From assembly GCA_026415535.1 (NCBI GenBank), contig JAOAGX010000100.1:1-7429 (forward strand): a DNA stretch of 7,429 nucleotides. Direction: 5' to 3'. The notes under the pieces are model-generated. The model searched no databases. It was not told the DNA's origin and saw nothing but the letters and a program-made list of their open reading frames with translations. Positions 5,285 through 7,429 of the stretch are shown in pieces. Position numbers and translations under genes: made by a program. The stretch comes from Armatimonadota bacterium (lineage in GTDB: Bacteria; Armatimonadota; UBA5829). Position 1 is the stretch's first letter, and each line of letters starts with the position of its first letter.

Positions 5285-7429
5285 TTACACCGCAGCCACG
5301 GCCTCTGCCTTCTGGAACGTAATTCGACCTTCTGCGTCAGCATCTACCAGTATGCGATCGCCCTCCTTAAATTCACCCTCCAATAACTTAATAGCAAGTT
5401 TATCCTGAATTTCGCGTTGGATGGTGCGCCTCAACGGACGCGCCCCGTAGTTGGGATCGAAGCCCTCACGAGCCAATACCGATTTCGCAGCCGGAGTAAC
5501 CTCGATTGACAGGTGTTTCTCCGCCAAGCGTTTGTTGAGCTGAGCAAGCTGGATATCCACGATCCGCATTATGTCTTCTTCCGACAGCGAGTTAAACACG
5601 ATGATCTCGTCGATCCGGTTCAGGAACTCAGGTCGGAATTGAGCCTTAAGTGCATCCATGACGAGCCGGCGAGTTTCGGCGTCGTGTGCTGCACGTTCGG
5701 CTTCGCGATCCTGGCCATTGACACGGAAGCCTATCGTCTGGCGCTCACGGATCGTCTCGGAGCCCACGTTGGAGGTCATAATTACGACCGTGTTCTTGAA
5801 ATCGACCGTGCGGCCATGGCCGTCAGTGAGGCGGCCGTCCTCAAGTATTTGCAAGAGAGCGTTGAAGACCTCCGGGTGCGCCTTCTCGATCTCGTCGAAA
5901 AGTATCACGCTGTATGGCCTTCGGCGGACGGCCTCTGTGAGCTGACCACCCTCCTCATAGCCTACGTATCCAGGCGGCGCACCAATGAGCCTAGCGACCG
6001 TGTGTTTCTCCATATACTCGCTCATGTCGATACGCACCATCGCGCGCTCGTCATCAAACAGAAACTCAGCAAGCGCCCGGGCAAGCTCCGTCTTGCCAAC
6101 ACCAGTCGGACCCAAGAAAATGAAGCTGCCTATAGGACGATTCGGATCCTGCAGACCCGCTCTTGCACGGCGAACAGCGTTCGACACGGCCACGATTGCG
6201 TGATTCTGACCGACCACGCGCTCCTCCAAGCGGCTCTCCATATGGATGAGCTTCTCGATTTCGCCCTCCATCAACCGCGTGACAGGAATGCCGGTCCACT
6301 TGGCCACGACCTCCGCCACGTCCTCTTCATCTACTTCTTCCTTGAGCATTTTCTGAGTCTTCTGAAGCTCGGCAAGTCTGGCGTCTTGTTGAGCGAGTTC
6401 TCGCTCCAACTGTGGAATTACCCCATGTCTGAGTTCGGCAGCCTTCGCCAGATCACCCGCTCGCTCGGCGTTGACCTCGTCTTGTTTGGCCTGTTCGATG
6501 CGAGTCTTGATCTCGCGGATGCGCAAGATGGCCTCTTTCTCGCTCTGCCAATGAGCCTTCATCTCAGCCAGACGCTCCTTGAGATCAGCAACGTCCTTTT
6601 CGAGCTTTTCGAGATTCTTCTTGGAAGCGGCGTCCGTTTCTTTTTTGAGAGCCTCGCGCTCTATTTCGAGCTGGCGAATGCGGCGCTCAACCTCGTCAAT
6701 TTCGGTCGGCATCGAGTCGATTTCGATCCGCAGACGCGACGCAGCCTCGTCAATAAGATCGATGGCCTTGTCCGGAAGGAACCTGTCCGAAATGTATCGG
6801 TCCGACAAGACTGCCGCAGCAACTAACGCGCTGTCCTTGATCCGAACACCGTGGTGGTTTTCATAACGTTCTTTAAGGCCGCGCAGAATGGCAATAGTGT
6901 CCTCTACTGATGGCGGGTTTACCATAACCGGCTGGAATCGCCGCTCCAAAGCCGCGTCTTTTTCGACGTGCTTGCGATATTCGTCGAGCGTGGTCGCACC
7001 GACGCACTTAAGTTCGCCACGCGCCAGCATCGGCTTCAAAAGGTTAGCAGCGTCAACCGCTCCTTCAGCCGCGCCCGCGCCGACAATGGTATGAAGCTCG
7101 TCGATAAAGAGTATTATCTCGCCCTCGGCTTCTTTGATCTCCTTCAGAACGGCTTTTAGACGATCCTCGAACTCTCCGCGGTATTTCGTGCCGGCAATTA
7201 GGCCGCCTAGATCGAGCGCGACCACTCGCTTGTTCTTAAGCGATTCCGGAACGTCGCCGGAGACAATCCGCTGTGCAAGGCCCTCGACGATGGCAGTCTT
7301 ACCCACACCCGGTTCACCTATCAAAACCGGGTTGTTCTTTGTGCGACGAGATAGAACTTGGATTACACGGCGGATTTCTTCGTCTCGGCCGATGACAGGA
7401 TCAAGTTTGCCCTTGCGAGCCTCATCAGT
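5285..7429 (-). CDS. clpB: ClpB disaggregase chaperone, N-terminus beyond window
   Basis: ClpB is a cytoplasmic hexameric AAA+ ATPase that threads aggregated proteins through its pore, working with DnaK/DnaJ/GrpE after heat stress. The frame is open to the window edge; 714 residues are visible, starting TDEARKGKLDPVIGRDEEIR. About 168 residues, the N-domain and linker, are missing by comparison with E. coli ClpB. In visible numbering, NBD1 has Walker A GEPGVGKT (38-45), pore loop KYRGEFE (Tyr about 83), Walker B ILFIDELH (about 106-113) and the arginine pair ERRF (163-164). A coiled-coil M domain covers about 241-356, which separates ClpB from ClpA and ClpC. NBD2 has Walker A GPTGVGKTE (about 440), pore loop GYVGYEEGG and Walker B VILFDEIEKAHPEV, and ends with NYGARPLRR in the C-terminal small domain. 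No IGF/L ClpP-binding loop was seen, which fits a disaggregase rather than a protease partner. All key residues are present. It is 1.17 kb from gene A and probably not functionally linked to it. Its promoter is outside the window. Confidence 0.97.
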   Translation of the reverse strand, partial: TDEARKGKLDPVIGRDEEIRRVIQVLSRRTKNNPVLIGEPGVGKTAIVEGLAQRIVSGDVPESLKNKRVVALDLGGLIAGTKYRGEFEDRLKAVLKEIKEAEGEIILFIDELHTIVGAGAAEGAVDAANLLKPMLARGELKCVGATTLDEYRKHVEKDAALERRFQPVMVNPPSVEDTIAILRGLKERYENHHGVRIKDSALVAAAVLSDRYISDRFLPDKAIDLIDEAASRLRIEIDSMPTEIDEVERRIRQLEIEREALKKETDAASKKNLEKLEKDVADLKERLAEMKAHWQSEKEAILRIREIKTRIEQAKQDEVNAERAGDLAKAAELRHGVIPQLERELAQQDARLAELQKTQKMLKEEVDEEDVAEVVAKWTGIPVTRLMEGEIEKLIHMESRLEERVVGQNHAIVAVSNAVRRARAGLQDPNRPIGSFIFLGPTGVGKTELARALAEFLFDDERAMVRIDMSEYMEKHTVARLIGAPPGYVGYEEGGQLTEAVRRRPYSVILFDEIEKAHPEVFNALLQILEDGRLTDGHGRTVDFKNTVVIMTSNVGSETIRERQTIGFRVNGQDREAERAAHDAETRRLVMDALKAQFRPEFLNRIDEIIVFNSLSEEDIMRIVDIQLAQLNKRLAEKHLSIEVTPAAKSVLAREGFDPNYGARPLRRTIQREIQDKLAIKLLEGEFKEGDRILVDADAEGRITFQKAEAVAAV

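Noticed and set aside
5513..6826. 437-codon open frame on the plus strand opposite clpB
   Set aside because: It lies wholly antisense to conserved clpB domains, has no recognisable motif, and is a shadow of the clpB codon pattern.
7322..7324. TTG as the start of clpB
   Set aside because: The frame continues upstream to the window edge with conserved ClpB residues (KLDPVIGRDEEIRRVIQVLS), and this TTG is the leucine just before Walker A.

Overview
All protein-coding content recognised here lies on the minus strand: the 3' part of clpB (right side), then a 1.17-kb non-coding spacer filled with short repeats, then two tandem paralogous genes for large secreted multidomain proteins. The second of these runs off the left edge of the window. 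The organism looks like a free-living, uncultured-type bacterium of moderate GC. The secreted architecture (seven-bladed propeller, FN3 block, OB-like barrels) and the intergenic GTCATTCTGAGCGAAGCGAAG-type elements remind me of Armatimonadota and similar environmental phyla. That placement is inference from memory and is weak.

Right, 5285-7429: clpB, the disaggregase AAA+ ATPase, lacking roughly its first 170 residues because the window ends. NBD1, the coiled-coil M domain and NBD2 are all intact.

Middle, 4120-5284: no convincing gene. It holds two arrays of the same degenerate ~19-bp repeat in opposite orientations (about 4271-4523 and 4551-4980). They converge on a central 83-bp imperfect hairpin with 28-bp arms. 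The stretch between the array and clpB carries two further pairs of short direct repeats. At the left end of the spacer is a strong sigma70-like promoter aimed at the secreted-protein genes.

Left, 1-4119: gene A (4119 down to 2176, true end probably 1997) and gene B (2000 to beyond position 1) form an operon. Both have a signal peptide, seven propeller-like repeats, an FN3-like block about 60% identical between them, and OB-like barrels. Gene B adds a carboxypeptidase-regulatory-like domain. Gene A carries an apparent 1-nt frameshift in its last barrel. Read through it, the gene ends in a GTGA overlap with gene B, which suggests translational coupling. The function of the pair is unknown; extracellular or surface binding is the most that can be inferred. 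No mobile-element gene, tRNA, rRNA or CRISPR array was found.
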